NCBI GenBank assembly: GCA_900770395.1
Contig: CAAGKM010000002.1
Location: 1 to 53,592, forward strand
DNA length: 53,592 nt
Direction: 5' to 3'
Origin: an uncultured Prevotella sp.
GTDB lineage: Bacteria > Bacteroidota > Bacteroidia > Bacteroidales > Bacteroidaceae
In this document: positions 1 to 7,579 of the stretch, piece by piece
How the letters are laid out: the number at the start of each line of letters is the position of its first letter
Numbering within the stretch: the first letter of the stretch is position 1
Position numbers and translations under genes: made by a program
Notes under the pieces: generated by a model
Database searches by the model: none
Seen by the model: only the letters and a program-made list of their open reading frames with translations
Told to the model about the DNA's origin: nothing

Positions 1-409
1 CGCTACTTGGCTGGTTCAGGCTCTCGCCCATTGACCAATATTCCTCACTGCTGCCTCCCGTAGGAGTTTGGACCGTGTCTCAGTTCCAATGTGGGGGACC
101 TTCCTCTCAGAACCCCTACTGATCGTAGCCTTGGGGGGCCGTTACCCCGCCAACAAGCTAATCAGTCGCATCCCCATCCATGTCCGATAAATCTTTGGTT
201 CCAATCTGATGCCGTCAAGGAACAACATCGGGAATTAGTCCGGTTTTCACCGGGTTATGCCCGAGACAGGGGAAGGTTGGATACGCGTTACTCACCCGTG
301 CGCCGGTCGCCATCAAAGTCAGCAAGCTGACCTCATGCTGCCCCTCGACTTGCATGTGTTAAGCCTGTAGCTAGCGTTCATCCTGAGCCAGGATCAAACT
401 CTACATTGT
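1..409 (-). rRNA. rrs: 16S ribosomal RNA, 5' part
   Basis: The reverse strand carries the 5' end of a bacterial 16S rRNA. The conserved 27F-type site (AGAGTTTGATCCTGGCTCAG) is complementary to 383-402, and the 338-type site (ACTCCTACGGGAGGCAGCAG) lies near 50-70. The gene runs off the left edge, so only about the first 400 bases are present. The variable-region sequence reads like a Prevotellaceae 16S, which is recognition from memory and not an alignment. The exact mature 5' end is estimated from the usual distance before the 27F site. Confidence 0.97.
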
Positions 410-704
410 AAATTCTTGTATCTTTAAGTCTGTCCACGAAATGGACAGGAACTTTGCGTTTGTCTGACCGGATGACCATCCTACTTCATAATTTGAAGCT
501 TAAAGTAAACACCATCTTCACATCCGCATAAAAGCGGAAAGAATTGTCGGTTCGTTCAATTACCCAAGGTCAAGTCCCATTGTTTCCAACAAGAAATAAC
601 CTCGCTTCTTGTACTACTACTATCTGTCATGTAAATCTTTCAAAGAACTCTTTCTTAATCTTGCCCCGAGAACTCATTGCTGAGGTATTTCTCAAAAGCG
701 AGTG
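410..704 (-). other. rRNA operon leader
   Basis: This is the untranslated stretch between the inferred transcription start, near 698, and the 16S gene. It contains no convincing ORF on either strand; the 66-codon frame at 544-744 is fortuitous. In other bacteria such leaders carry antitermination and processing signals, but I could not identify a specific boxA or RNase III stem here. Confidence 0.7.
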
Positions 705-736
705 CAAAGGTACGGACTTTTTTCTAAACCACCAAA
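705..736 (-). promoter_or_regulatory. rRNA operon promoter, Bacteroidota type
   Basis: Read on the reverse strand, TTTG (733-736) is followed by 20 bases and then TACCTTTG (705-712). This matches the Bacteroidota housekeeping promoter TTTG-N19/20-TAnnTTTG. It is surrounded by A/T-rich sequence and would start transcription near 698, about 290 bases ahead of the 16S gene. Confidence 0.85.
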
Positions 737-988
737 TATTTTGAAGAAAAATTTAATAAAAATGCAATATTTTTCGTAAAGATTTACAAAACCATACTGA
801 AACGCTAAAAAAAACAGGGGTAAAACGGTATTTTACCAACAAATCACGGTATTTAGTGAAAAACACACCTAAAAGCTATTTTACAACATAAAAATAGCGA
901 AAAAGTTCCTATATGATTTTAGGCCGAGAAAAAAGTTTCTATATATAATAAGGTGTAGGGGTATTAAGCAATTTTATTTAAACGACAA
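737..988. other. A/T-rich non-coding gap
   Basis: No gene is supported here. The stretch is very A/T-rich. It holds an 8-bp stem-loop (875-882 with 891-898) and two near-identical direct repeats of GAAAAAGTTYCTATAT at 899-914 and 928-944, one of which has an extra A. It separates the rRNA promoter from the terminator of pepD and may contain UP-like sequence for the rRNA promoter. Confidence 0.6.
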
Positions 989-1018
989 CAGATGGAACTT
1001 TGAACAAAGTTCCATCTG
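989..1018 (-). terminator. Terminator of pepD
   Basis: A perfect 14-bp inverted repeat (989-1002 with 1005-1018, two unpaired bases between) lies 25 bases beyond the pepD stop codon. On the reverse strand it is followed by a T-rich stretch, as expected for an intrinsic terminator. Confidence 0.8.
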
Positions 1019-1042
1019 CCGCATATAGTATAATTATGATTG

Positions 1043-2497
1043 TTATTTCTCAGGCACCTCAGCTAATGCCTTCTTCACAAACTCCCAATAAGGAGCGACG
1101 GTGGAGATGAGACAGCGTTCGATGGTGGTGTGAGGCGAACGGAGCGTAGGACCAAACGACACAACATCGAGACCAGGATATTTGCCGAGGATGATTGAGC
1201 ACTCCAATCCTGCATGGTCGACCACCACATTAGCTTCCTCACCTGTCATTTCCTTATATACACGTGTGAGCATGGCAAGCAGTTCGCTCTTGGTGTTGGG
1301 ATCCCAACCACAGTAGCTACCATCAGTTGCAATGGTAAATCCAGCCAACTCGAAGGTTGCGGCAAGTGTGTCAGTGATATATTCCTTCGTGCTCTCGCGG
1401 GCCGAGCGGGCAAGGATGCGCACATTGACCTTGCCTTCAGCAATGTCGATGATGGCAAGGTTGCTTGATGTCTCGACAACCGACGGGAACGACGGAATCT
1501 GACGGAGCACACCATTATGACAACCAAGAATGGCAGCGAGGATACGCTTCTCGTCAGCAGCCGTCAACTGCTTTGCAGGCACATCCACAGTTGTTGCTGT
1601 GAGGTCGATATTATCCTCAATCTCCGCAAACTCACTCTCGAAGAGAGCCTTGAAGTCGGCAACGAGAGCCTTGAGCTGCTCAACCTTGTCGGCAGCTACA
1701 GTCATCACGGTAGAGCACTCGTAAGGAATGGCATTGCGCATGTTTCCACCATGCCAGGTGGCAAGACGGGCGCCAGTCTGAGCAATGGCAGCCTTCACGA
1801 TACGCGCCATGAGCTTGTTGGCATTGGCTCTGCCAAGATGAATCTCCAGACCAGAGTGTCCGCCCTTCATACCCTTAAGGGTGATGCAAACAGCAGCACC
1901 GGCAGTTGCAGGCTCCTCGGTATAGGTAGTCGTTGCGGTGATGTTGATGCCACCGGCAGAGCCTATACAGAACTGTCCCCAAGTCTCAGAGTCGAGGTTC
2001 ATAAGAATCTGTCCCTGCATCTGTCCTTCAGGCAGGTCGTTGGCACCATACATACCAGTTTCCTCATCGGCTGTAATAAGTCCTTCAACAGGACCGTGAA
2101 CCAGAGTCTTATCCTCCATAACAGCCATGATGGTGGCAACGCCCATACCATTGTCAGAACCGAGAGTAGTGCCTTTGGCGCGCACCCACTCACCGTCAAT
2201 GTATGCCTCAATAGGGTCGGTCTCAAAATTATGGTTGCTCTCCTGAGTCTTCTGAGGCACCATGTCCATGTGAGCCTGAAGAATCACTCCCTTACGGTTC
2301 TCCATACCCGGAGAGGCAGGCTTGCGCATCACAACGTTTCCTGCAGGATCGAGGAAAGTCTCCACTCCGGCATTCTTTCCGAAGTCAAGCAGGAACTGCT
2401 GTATTTTCTCAAGATGTCCAGAAGGACGTGGCACCTGTGTAAGAGCATGGAAATTCTTCCAGATGCAAACAGGATTTAGATTTTTGATTTCGTTCAT
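1043..2497 (-). CDS. pepD: Aminoacyl-histidine dipeptidase (peptidase D, M20 family)
   Basis: This 484-residue protein has the length and motifs of the PepD/carnosinase-like M20 metallopeptidases, which are cytosolic enzymes that split Xaa-His and other dipeptides using two metal ions. The first metal motif is AHMDMVPQ with His76 and Asp78. The bridging Asp115 is in LGSDNG, and the general-base and metal pair Glu145-Glu146 is in TADEETGMYGA. The C-terminal metal ligand lies in the region around SFGPTLRSPHTT. No signal peptide is visible. The upstream gene on the same strand ends only 55 bases away and I see no promoter in that gap, so the two may be co-transcribed. A strong hairpin follows the stop codon. 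Confidence 0.95.
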   Translation of the reverse strand: MNEIKNLNPVCIWKNFHALTQVPRPSGHLEKIQQFLLDFGKNAGVETFLDPAGNVVMRKPASPGMENRKGVILQAHMDMVPQKTQESNHNFETDPIEAYIDGEWVRAKGTTLGSDNGMGVATIMAVMEDKTLVHGPVEGLITADEETGMYGANDLPEGQMQGQILMNLDSETWGQFCIGSAGGINITATTTYTEEPATAGAAVCITLKGMKGGHSGLEIHLGRANANKLMARIVKAAIAQTGARLATWHGGNMRNAIPYECSTVMTVAADKVEQLKALVADFKALFESEFAEIEDNIDLTATTVDVPAKQLTAADEKRILAAILGCHNGVLRQIPSFPSVVETSSNLAIIDIAEGKVNVRILARSARESTKEYITDTLAATFELAGFTIATDGSYCGWDPNTKSELLAMLTRVYKEMTGEEANVVVDHAGLECSIILGKYPGLDVVSFGPTLRSPHTTIERCLISTVAPYWEFVKKALAEVPEK

Positions 2498-2552
2498 AAT
2501 TCTTTGTTTTTAAATATTTATTGTATTTAGTTATCGTTTTATTATATTGTCA

Positions 2553-3578
2553 TTATTGCTGTAATACCTGTGCCGGGACAACTGCCGCAGCAGCCTTACG
2601 CTTCATCAAAGCCAACACCACCCAAGCCCAAATGCCGAGAAGTATAACCAAAACCGTCTGCACCGAGTGAACAATCAGCACGAAGTAAAGCGCACGATGG
2701 TCGGCCACGCCATAGAGCATAAGCATGGTCTTCACGGCAAAATGCCATGAGCCTGCACCGTTTGGTGTAGGCACAAGCACAGCAAAGCTGCCCACAACAA
2801 AGGTAACAAGAGCACACATGGGACCAAGATTCTCTGTGAAATCGAAACAGAAGAACGTGAGATAGTAATGCAGGAAATAACTGCCCCATATACCTGCCGT
2901 ATAGGCTATAAACAGCGGCACATTACTGATATGCCGAAGCGAGAGCACCCCCTGCCATATTCCCGAGAATGTTGCCTTCACCTTATTATATATAGACATC
3001 TTGCGCAGCAATATGTGAACAAGTGCCAAGACGGCTAATGCGCAAATTGCCGTAACCAGATAGCCCTCCCATGAGAAACGGCTCAATATTGACTCAATAC
3101 TCGTGCCTGTCTGCGAGAAGAAAGTCATGAACACCGGTATCTGACACAAAAAAGCAATGACAGCAATGAGCATTATCACCAACGAGTCGACGGCACGCTC
3201 GGTGACCACTGTTCCCAGAGCCTGAGTGAACGATATGCCATCACAGCGCTTCAACACTCCACAACGGGTGAACTCACCGATGCGCGGCACCACAAGACTG
3301 GCAGCATAGGAAAGAAAAACGGCATGAGTACATGTGGATACCCGCGGATGCAGCCCCAACGGCTCCAAAGTCTGCCGCCAACGCCACCCGCGAAACATCT
3401 GTGCGGTTATGCCGAAAGGAAAGGACAGAAGCATCCATGTCCAGTCCATCTCATTGAGCAGCACATGCCCGATGGTCTGAAAATCAAAATCACGATACAT
3501 CCAATACAAGATGGCGCCGCCAAGTATTATCGGCAGCAAAATCTTGACACAGATGTTTATCAAATGTTTACTTTCCAT
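2553..3578 (-). CDS. Lysylphosphatidylglycerol synthase-type/flippase-like membrane protein
   Basis: This polytopic membrane protein of about 341 residues has roughly eight hydrophobic segments. It resembles the UPF0104/AglD/MprF N-terminal-domain family, whose members move or modify lipids in the inner membrane. The substrate cannot be read from the sequence. The reading frame stays open to a TTG at 3602, but that codon lies inside a promoter -7 box (3600-3607), so I place the start at the ATG at 3576-3578 (MESKHLINICV). Residues such as RIGEFTRCGVLKR and TPNGAGSWH are typical conserved loops of the family. It is the first gene of a probable two-gene unit with pepD. Confidence 0.85.
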   Translation of the reverse strand: MESKHLINICVKILLPIILGGAILYWMYRDFDFQTIGHVLLNEMDWTWMLLSFPFGITAQMFRGWRWRQTLEPLGLHPRVSTCTHAVFLSYAASLVVPRIGEFTRCGVLKRCDGISFTQALGTVVTERAVDSLVIMLIAVIAFLCQIPVFMTFFSQTGTSIESILSRFSWEGYLVTAICALAVLALVHILLRKMSIYNKVKATFSGIWQGVLSLRHISNVPLFIAYTAGIWGSYFLHYYLTFFCFDFTENLGPMCALVTFVVGSFAVLVPTPNGAGSWHFAVKTMLMLYGVADHRALYFVLIVHSVQTVLVILLGIWAWVVLALMKRKAAAAVVPAQVLQQ

Positions 3579-3599
3579 AATATTCTGAAGAATACCTTG

Positions 3600-3607
3600 C
3601 AAAGGTA
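3600..3607 (-). promoter_or_regulatory. -7 box for the flippase-like gene
   Basis: TACCTTTG on the reverse strand matches the Bacteroidota -7 consensus and places the transcription start near 3593, about 15 bases before the ATG at 3578. A clear -33 TTTG is not visible. Just upstream lies a heptamer (AAGAATG) repeated four times at 3621-3648. Confidence 0.65.
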
Positions 3608-3620
3608 CTAATAAAAAACG

Positions 3621-3648
3621 AAGAATGAAGAATGAAGAATGAAGAATC
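3621..3648. repeat. Heptanucleotide tandem repeat, four copies
   Basis: AAGAATG is repeated three times and followed by a fourth copy with one changed base. It lies in the divergent promoter region between the flippase-like gene and the aldolase gene, upstream of the reverse-strand -7 box. Similar GAAGAATGAAG stretches occur in reverse orientation near 15389-15412. Confidence 0.85.
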
Positions 3649-3703
3649 TTTTTTAAAAAGCATTTTTTAATATTTTTTATGCTGAAAATTCAGAATATTT
3701 GCT

Positions 3704-3711
3704 TACTTTTG
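3704..3711 (+). promoter_or_regulatory. -7 box for the aldolase gene
   Basis: TACTTTTG fits TAnnTTTG and lies 34 bases before the ATG at 3746. Immediately upstream is an A/T-rich element (3663-3684) whose reverse complement matches elements at 15327, 15444 and 49391. Confidence 0.65.
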
Positions 3712-3745
3712 CAGCGCGAAAAGACAAAACAAACTTACATTAAAA

Positions 3746-4687
3746 ATGAACAACACTATCAAATCACCATTGAGTGGCATCATTCCGCCACTCGTAACGC
3801 CATTGCTGGGCAATGACGTTCTTGACATCGAGAGTCTTGAAAACCTCATTGAGCACCTCATCGCAGGAGGCGTTCACGGACTGTTTATCCTCGGCACCAC
3901 AGGCGAAGAGCAGAGCCTGAGCTACCGTCTGCGCCAGCAGATGATTCGCGAGACATGCAGGATAAACAACGGCCGCTTGCCGGTATTGGTGTGCATCACC
4001 GACACATCCATAGTGGAGAGTGTAAACCTGGCAAGGGTTGCTGCCGAATGCGGCGCCTCGGCCGTGGTGAGCGCGGCACCTTATTATTTTGCAACCGGAC
4101 AGCCAGAGCTTGCCGAGTTCTATGAGGACCTGCTGCCGGAACTGCCGCTGCCACTGTTCCTCTACAACATGCCAAGCCACGTGAAGGTGAACTTCGCGCC
4201 AAGCACCATCCACCGCATAGCCGAGAATGAGAAGGTGATCGGCTTCAAGGACAGCTCCGCCAACATACCCTACTTCCAGTCGGTGATGTACACGATGAAG
4301 GACCGTCCCGACTTTGCCATGCTCATGGGTCCCGAGGAAGTGACGGGCGAATGCGTGATGCTTGGCGGCCACGGCGGCATCAACGGCGGCGCCAACATGT
4401 TCCCCGAGCTGTATGTGGCAATGTACAACGCGGCAAAGAGCGACAACATCAGCGAGGTGCGCCGCCTGCAGAAGTACATCATGCAGATAAGCACAACAAT
4501 ATACAGCGTGGGCATGCACGGGTCGAGCTATCTGAAGGGTCTGAAGTGCGCCTGCTCGCTGCTGGGAGTTATCAAGGACGATTTCGTGGCAGCACCTTTC
4601 CATAAGTTCAACGCCCCTGAGCGCGCAAAGATTCAGCAAGCCCTGGAGCAGCTGCCGATAAAGAACGGCAAACTGGACATCTGGTAA
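3746..4687 (+). CDS. DapA/NanA-superfamily pyruvate-dependent aldolase/lyase
   Basis: This 313-residue (beta/alpha)8-barrel protein is of the dihydrodipicolinate synthase/N-acetylneuraminate lyase superfamily. Visible family features are GTTGE at 50-54, the paired tyrosines at 113-114, the catalytic Tyr140 in FLYNMP and the Schiff-base Lys168 in IGFKDSS. The arginine that follows YNxP in true DapA enzymes and binds the semialdehyde carboxylate is absent; the sequence reads YNMPSHVKV. A sialic-acid or other 2-oxo-acid lyase role is therefore likelier than lysine biosynthesis. A sodium:solute symporter follows after 46 bases, suggesting uptake and cleavage of one substrate. The substrate itself is not determined. 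Confidence 0.85.
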   Translation: MNNTIKSPLSGIIPPLVTPLLGNDVLDIESLENLIEHLIAGGVHGLFILGTTGEEQSLSYRLRQQMIRETCRINNGRLPVLVCITDTSIVESVNLARVAAECGASAVVSAAPYYFATGQPELAEFYEDLLPELPLPLFLYNMPSHVKVNFAPSTIHRIAENEKVIGFKDSSANIPYFQSVMYTMKDRPDFAMLMGPEEVTGECVMLGGHGGINGGANMFPELYVAMYNAAKSDNISEVRRLQKYIMQISTTIYSVGMHGSSYLKGLKCACSLLGVIKDDFVAAPFHKFNAPERAKIQQALEQLPIKNGKLDIW

Positions 4688-4733
4688 AACCTTACGCCTT
4701 GTTAATAAAAACAACAATCGACCTAAAAGACTA

Positions 4734-6197
4734 ATGAACATATTTGACCTGATAGTATTTCTGATCTTCACCGTCGGCACAATCCTCTTCGGATACATGT
4801 TCGGGCGCAAGAAGCAGAGCAGCGAGGAGTTTACACGCGGAGGAGGCAAGGTGCCCGGATGGGTTGTGGGCCTGTCCATCTTTGCCTCGTTCTGCAGCTC
4901 CATATCCTTCCTTGGCTATTGCTCGTCGGCATTCAGCGGCAACTGGAACGCCTTTGTGTTCACCCTGTCCATCCTGCCTGCCGGCCTGCTTGCCATGAAA
5001 TATTTCGTGCCGTTCTACCGGTCGCTCGGCAGCATCAGCGCCTACAGCTACTTTGAGGAGCGGTTCGGGCGGTGGGCGCGCATGTATGCATCCACTTTCT
5101 ACCTGTTCACCCAGGTGTGCCGCTCAGGCGCGATACTCTATCTTCTTGCCGTCCCCATGAACGTGCTTATGGGCTGGAGCATCCCGATGGTGGTGACATT
5201 CACCGGACTCGGAATCATTCTGTACAGCCAGAAAGGCGGTTTGAAATCGGTGATATGGACCGAGGCGATACAGGGCGCCATACTCATCATCGGAGCCGTG
5301 GTGTGCCTCATCGTGCTGCTCACCGGCATGCCCGAGGGGCCGTCGCAGGCATTCCGCATCTGCCTCGACAACGAGAAGTTCTCGCTCGGCAGCTTCGGCG
5401 GCTCGCTGGTTGAGAGCACTTTCTGGGTGTGCCTTATTTACGGAATGTTCACCAACCTCAACAACTTCGCCATCGACCAGAGCTACACCCAGCGCTATTG
5501 TGCAGCCCCCAGCCTTGGCGAGGCGCGCAAGAGCGCATTTTGGGGCTCCATGCTCACCCTGCCCGTCAACGTTGTGCTGTTTCTCATCGGCTCATGCCTG
5601 TTTGCATTCTACAACGTCTATCCCGACCTGCTTCCCGCCGACATCAAGAGCGACTATGTGTTCCCCTATTTCATAATACATGAACTGCCCGTAGGGCTTG
5701 TGGGACTGCTCATTGCATCTATTTTCTGCGCCGGCATGAGCACGGTGGCAACGGGAGTGACGTCGTCGGGCACCATCGTTATGACCGACTTCTACTCCTA
5801 CCTGCGCCCCAACGCCAGCGACGAGAGCAAGGTTGTGGTGCTGCGAGTGGCAAGCGTCGTGGTGGGACTGCTCGGCATCTGCGTGGCACTGTGTTTCCTG
5901 TTTGTCGACAACGCGCTCGACGCATGGTGGGCGCTCAGCAGCGTATGCTCGGGCGGCGTGCTGGGTATGTTCCTTCTCGCCTACCTTTGTCCCAAGGCAA
6001 AGAAGCAGGAGGCAGTCATCGGTGTCATCATCGGCGTGGCGGCCTTAGTGTTCATAGCCCTTCAGACCAAGCTCACCGAGTGGTTCGACATTCCGCAGCT
6101 GGTCCACATCAATCTGGGCATCGTAATAAGCACGCTCATAATATTCCTTGTGGGCTTCCTGCTGTGCAGCTTTAAGAAAAGCAGCAAAACAGCCTAA
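4734..6197 (+). CDS. Sodium:solute symporter (SSS family)
   Basis: This 487-residue inner-membrane protein has about 13 hydrophobic segments and the typical start of SSS transporters, a first helix followed by FGRKKQSSEEFTRGGGKVPGW. SSS proteins couple Na+ entry to uptake of sugars, amino acids, sialic acid and similar solutes. It lies 46 bases after the aldolase gene on the same strand and ends in a hairpin terminator, so the two form a likely operon. The partner suggests that it imports the substrate of the aldolase, by analogy with nanA-nanT pairs. No specificity residue can be assigned by eye. Confidence 0.88.
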   Translation: MNIFDLIVFLIFTVGTILFGYMFGRKKQSSEEFTRGGGKVPGWVVGLSIFASFCSSISFLGYCSSAFSGNWNAFVFTLSILPAGLLAMKYFVPFYRSLGSISAYSYFEERFGRWARMYASTFYLFTQVCRSGAILYLLAVPMNVLMGWSIPMVVTFTGLGIILYSQKGGLKSVIWTEAIQGAILIIGAVVCLIVLLTGMPEGPSQAFRICLDNEKFSLGSFGGSLVESTFWVCLIYGMFTNLNNFAIDQSYTQRYCAAPSLGEARKSAFWGSMLTLPVNVVLFLIGSCLFAFYNVYPDLLPADIKSDYVFPYFIIHELPVGLVGLLIASIFCAGMSTVATGVTSSGTIVMTDFYSYLRPNASDESKVVVLRVASVVVGLLGICVALCFLFVDNALDAWWALSSVCSGGVLGMFLLAYLCPKAKKQEAVIGVIIGVAALVFIALQTKLTEWFDIPQLVHINLGIVISTLIIFLVGFLLCSFKKSSKTA

Positions 6198-6253
6198 GTT
6201 CACTTACAAAATGCAAGCAAAACCTCACATTTTGCTATCAAAACATAAGAAAG

Positions 6254-6292
6254 CACCGTTTTTTAATCTATTTTAAGTAGATAAAAACGGTG
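6254..6292 (+). terminator. Terminator of the aldolase-symporter operon
   Basis: An inverted repeat pairs 6254-6270 with 6278-6292 with one bulge and is followed by a short T run. It lies 57 bases after the symporter stop codon and before the promoter of the next gene. Confidence 0.7.
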
Positions 6293-6310
6293 TTTTTCGT
6301 TTATTTGTTG

Positions 6311-6318
6311 TAATTTTG
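6311..6318 (+). promoter_or_regulatory. -7 box for ddh
   Basis: TAATTTTG fits the Bacteroidota -7 consensus and lies 40 bases before the ddh ATG. The matching -33 element is weak. The box follows the upstream terminator directly, so ddh is probably transcribed independently of the symporter. Confidence 0.6.
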
Positions 6319-6358
6319 CCCCGCAAATTCAACAAACAAAAAGAAAATAATTGACACA

Positions 6359-7258
6359 ATGAAAAAGATTAGAGCAGCCGTAGTGGGCTACGGAAACATC
6401 GGTAAGTTTACCATCGAGGCTCTTGAGGCTTCAAATGATTTCGAGATTGCAGGCGTTGTGCGCCGTAACGGTGCAGAGAACAAGCCAGCCGAGCTGGCAC
6501 AGTATGAAGTGGTGAAGGACATCAAGGAGCTGAAGGATGTCGACGTGGCTATTCTCGCCACTCCTTCGCGCAGCTGCGAGGAGTATGCCAAGCAGATTCT
6601 GCCCCTTGGCATCAACACCGTCGACAGCTTCGACATTCACACAGGCATTCTTGACTACCGCAACACCCTCATGCCAATATGCAAGGAGCACAACTGCGTG
6701 AGCGTGATCTCCGCTGGCTGGGACCCGGGAAGCGACTCCATCGTGCGCACCCTCATGCAGAGCCTCGCCCCGAAGGGATTGAGCTACACCAACTTCGGTC
6801 CCGGCATGTCGATGGGCCACTCTGTTTGCGTGCGCTCCAAGGAAGGCGTCAAGAACGCACTCTCAATGACCATCCCACTGGGTGAGGGCATCCACCGCCG
6901 CATGGTGTATGTAGAGCTTGAGGACGGCGCCAAGCTTGAGGACGTTACGGCAGCCATAAAGGCAGACCCATATTTTGCAAGCGACGAGACCCACGTATTT
7001 GCAGTGTCATCAGTAGACGATGTGCGCGACATGGGCCACGGCGTAAACCTTGTGCGCAAGGGTGTGAGCGGCAAGACCCAGAACCAGCGCCTGGAGTTCA
7101 ACATGAGCATCAACAACCCCGCGCTCACAGCCCAGGTGCTTGTAAACGTTGCCCGCGCATCAATGCGCATGCAGCCTGGATGCTACACCATGATTGAGAT
7201 TCCTGTAGTGGATATGCTCGCCGGCGACCGCGAGGAGCATATCGCTCACCTGGTATAA
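6359..7258 (+). CDS. ddh: meso-Diaminopimelate D-dehydrogenase
   Basis: This 299-residue cytosolic oxidoreductase makes meso-diaminopimelate in one NADPH-dependent step from tetrahydrodipicolinate, supplying peptidoglycan and lysine. The N-terminal Rossmann motif is VGYGNIGK, followed by VVRRNG, which is typical of NADP binding. The substrate-domain segments SAGWDPGSDSIVRTL and GPGMSMGHSV are characteristic of this family, and the length is normal. It is monocistronic: it has its own promoter and is followed by a long inverted repeat shared with the convergent xseB gene. Confidence 0.93.
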   Translation: MKKIRAAVVGYGNIGKFTIEALEASNDFEIAGVVRRNGAENKPAELAQYEVVKDIKELKDVDVAILATPSRSCEEYAKQILPLGINTVDSFDIHTGILDYRNTLMPICKEHNCVSVISAGWDPGSDSIVRTLMQSLAPKGLSYTNFGPGMSMGHSVCVRSKEGVKNALSMTIPLGEGIHRRMVYVELEDGAKLEDVTAAIKADPYFASDETHVFAVSSVDDVRDMGHGVNLVRKGVSGKTQNQRLEFNMSINNPALTAQVLVNVARASMRMQPGCYTMIEIPVVDMLAGDREEHIAHLV

Positions 7259-7270
7259 AAGAAGTCTTTG

Positions 7271-7375
7271 AGGAGTTAGGGGGAGTTAAGAGGAGTTAGA
7301 GGACAAATGATTTAAACACAGTTTTTACGGCTGCAACCATTGTCCTCTAACTCCTCTTAACTCCCCCTAACTCCT
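7271..7375. repeat. Long inverted repeat, GGAGTTA family, copy 1
   Basis: A perfect 36-bp inverted repeat (7271-7306 with 7340-7375) is separated by a 33-base loop. The arms are built of repeated GGAGTTA-like units. It lies between convergent ddh and xseB and probably ends transcription from both sides. The right arm overlaps the xseB 3' end, so the repeat encodes the last residues and stop codon of XseB. Related copies lie at 17544-17638, 20107-20229 and 35471-35499. Confidence 0.92.
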
Positions 7376-7576
7376 TCTAACTCCCTTTATTTTTTCTCCC
7401 CCTTCCTCCAGAATCTTCTGGATTTCCTCGTCGGTCTTTGTCAGCTTGCTCTTGCACAGCGCAATCAAATTCTGCGCTTTTTTCAGTTGCTCGGCAAGCT
7501 GGTCGATGTCAAACTCATTGTTTTCCATCTTGCGCACGATGTCCTCAAGTTGTCGTAATGCCTCTTCGTATTTCAT
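7367..7576 (-). CDS. xseB: Exodeoxyribonuclease VII small subunit
   Basis: This 69-residue protein starts MKYEEALRQLEDIVRKMEN and has the helical YEEALxxLExIVxxLE pattern of XseB. With XseA it forms the enzyme that degrades single-stranded DNA into oligonucleotides. The gene lies 3 bases after the xseA stop codon. The C-terminal residues GVRRS and the stop codon are encoded by the GGAGTTA inverted repeat (7340-7375), so the original C-terminus has probably been replaced or extended by the repeat. Confidence 0.93.
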   Translation of the reverse strand: MKYEEALRQLEDIVRKMENNEFDIDQLAEQLKKAQNLIALCKSKLTKTDEEIQKILEEGGEKIKGVRRS

Positions 7577-7579
7577 TGT

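Noticed and set aside
1517..2479. 320-codon forward ORF opposite pepD
   Set aside because: It is antisense to a well-supported peptidase gene and shows no recognisable domains.
3579..3602. Upstream TTG start for the flippase-like protein
   Set aside because: The TTG is part of the -7 box TACCTTTG, upstream of the predicted transcription start.
3764..4903. 379-codon ORF on the reverse strand opposite the aldolase gene
   Set aside because: It lies antisense to a clear family member, has His/Val-rich low-complexity content typical of shadow frames and has no promoter or homology that I recognise.
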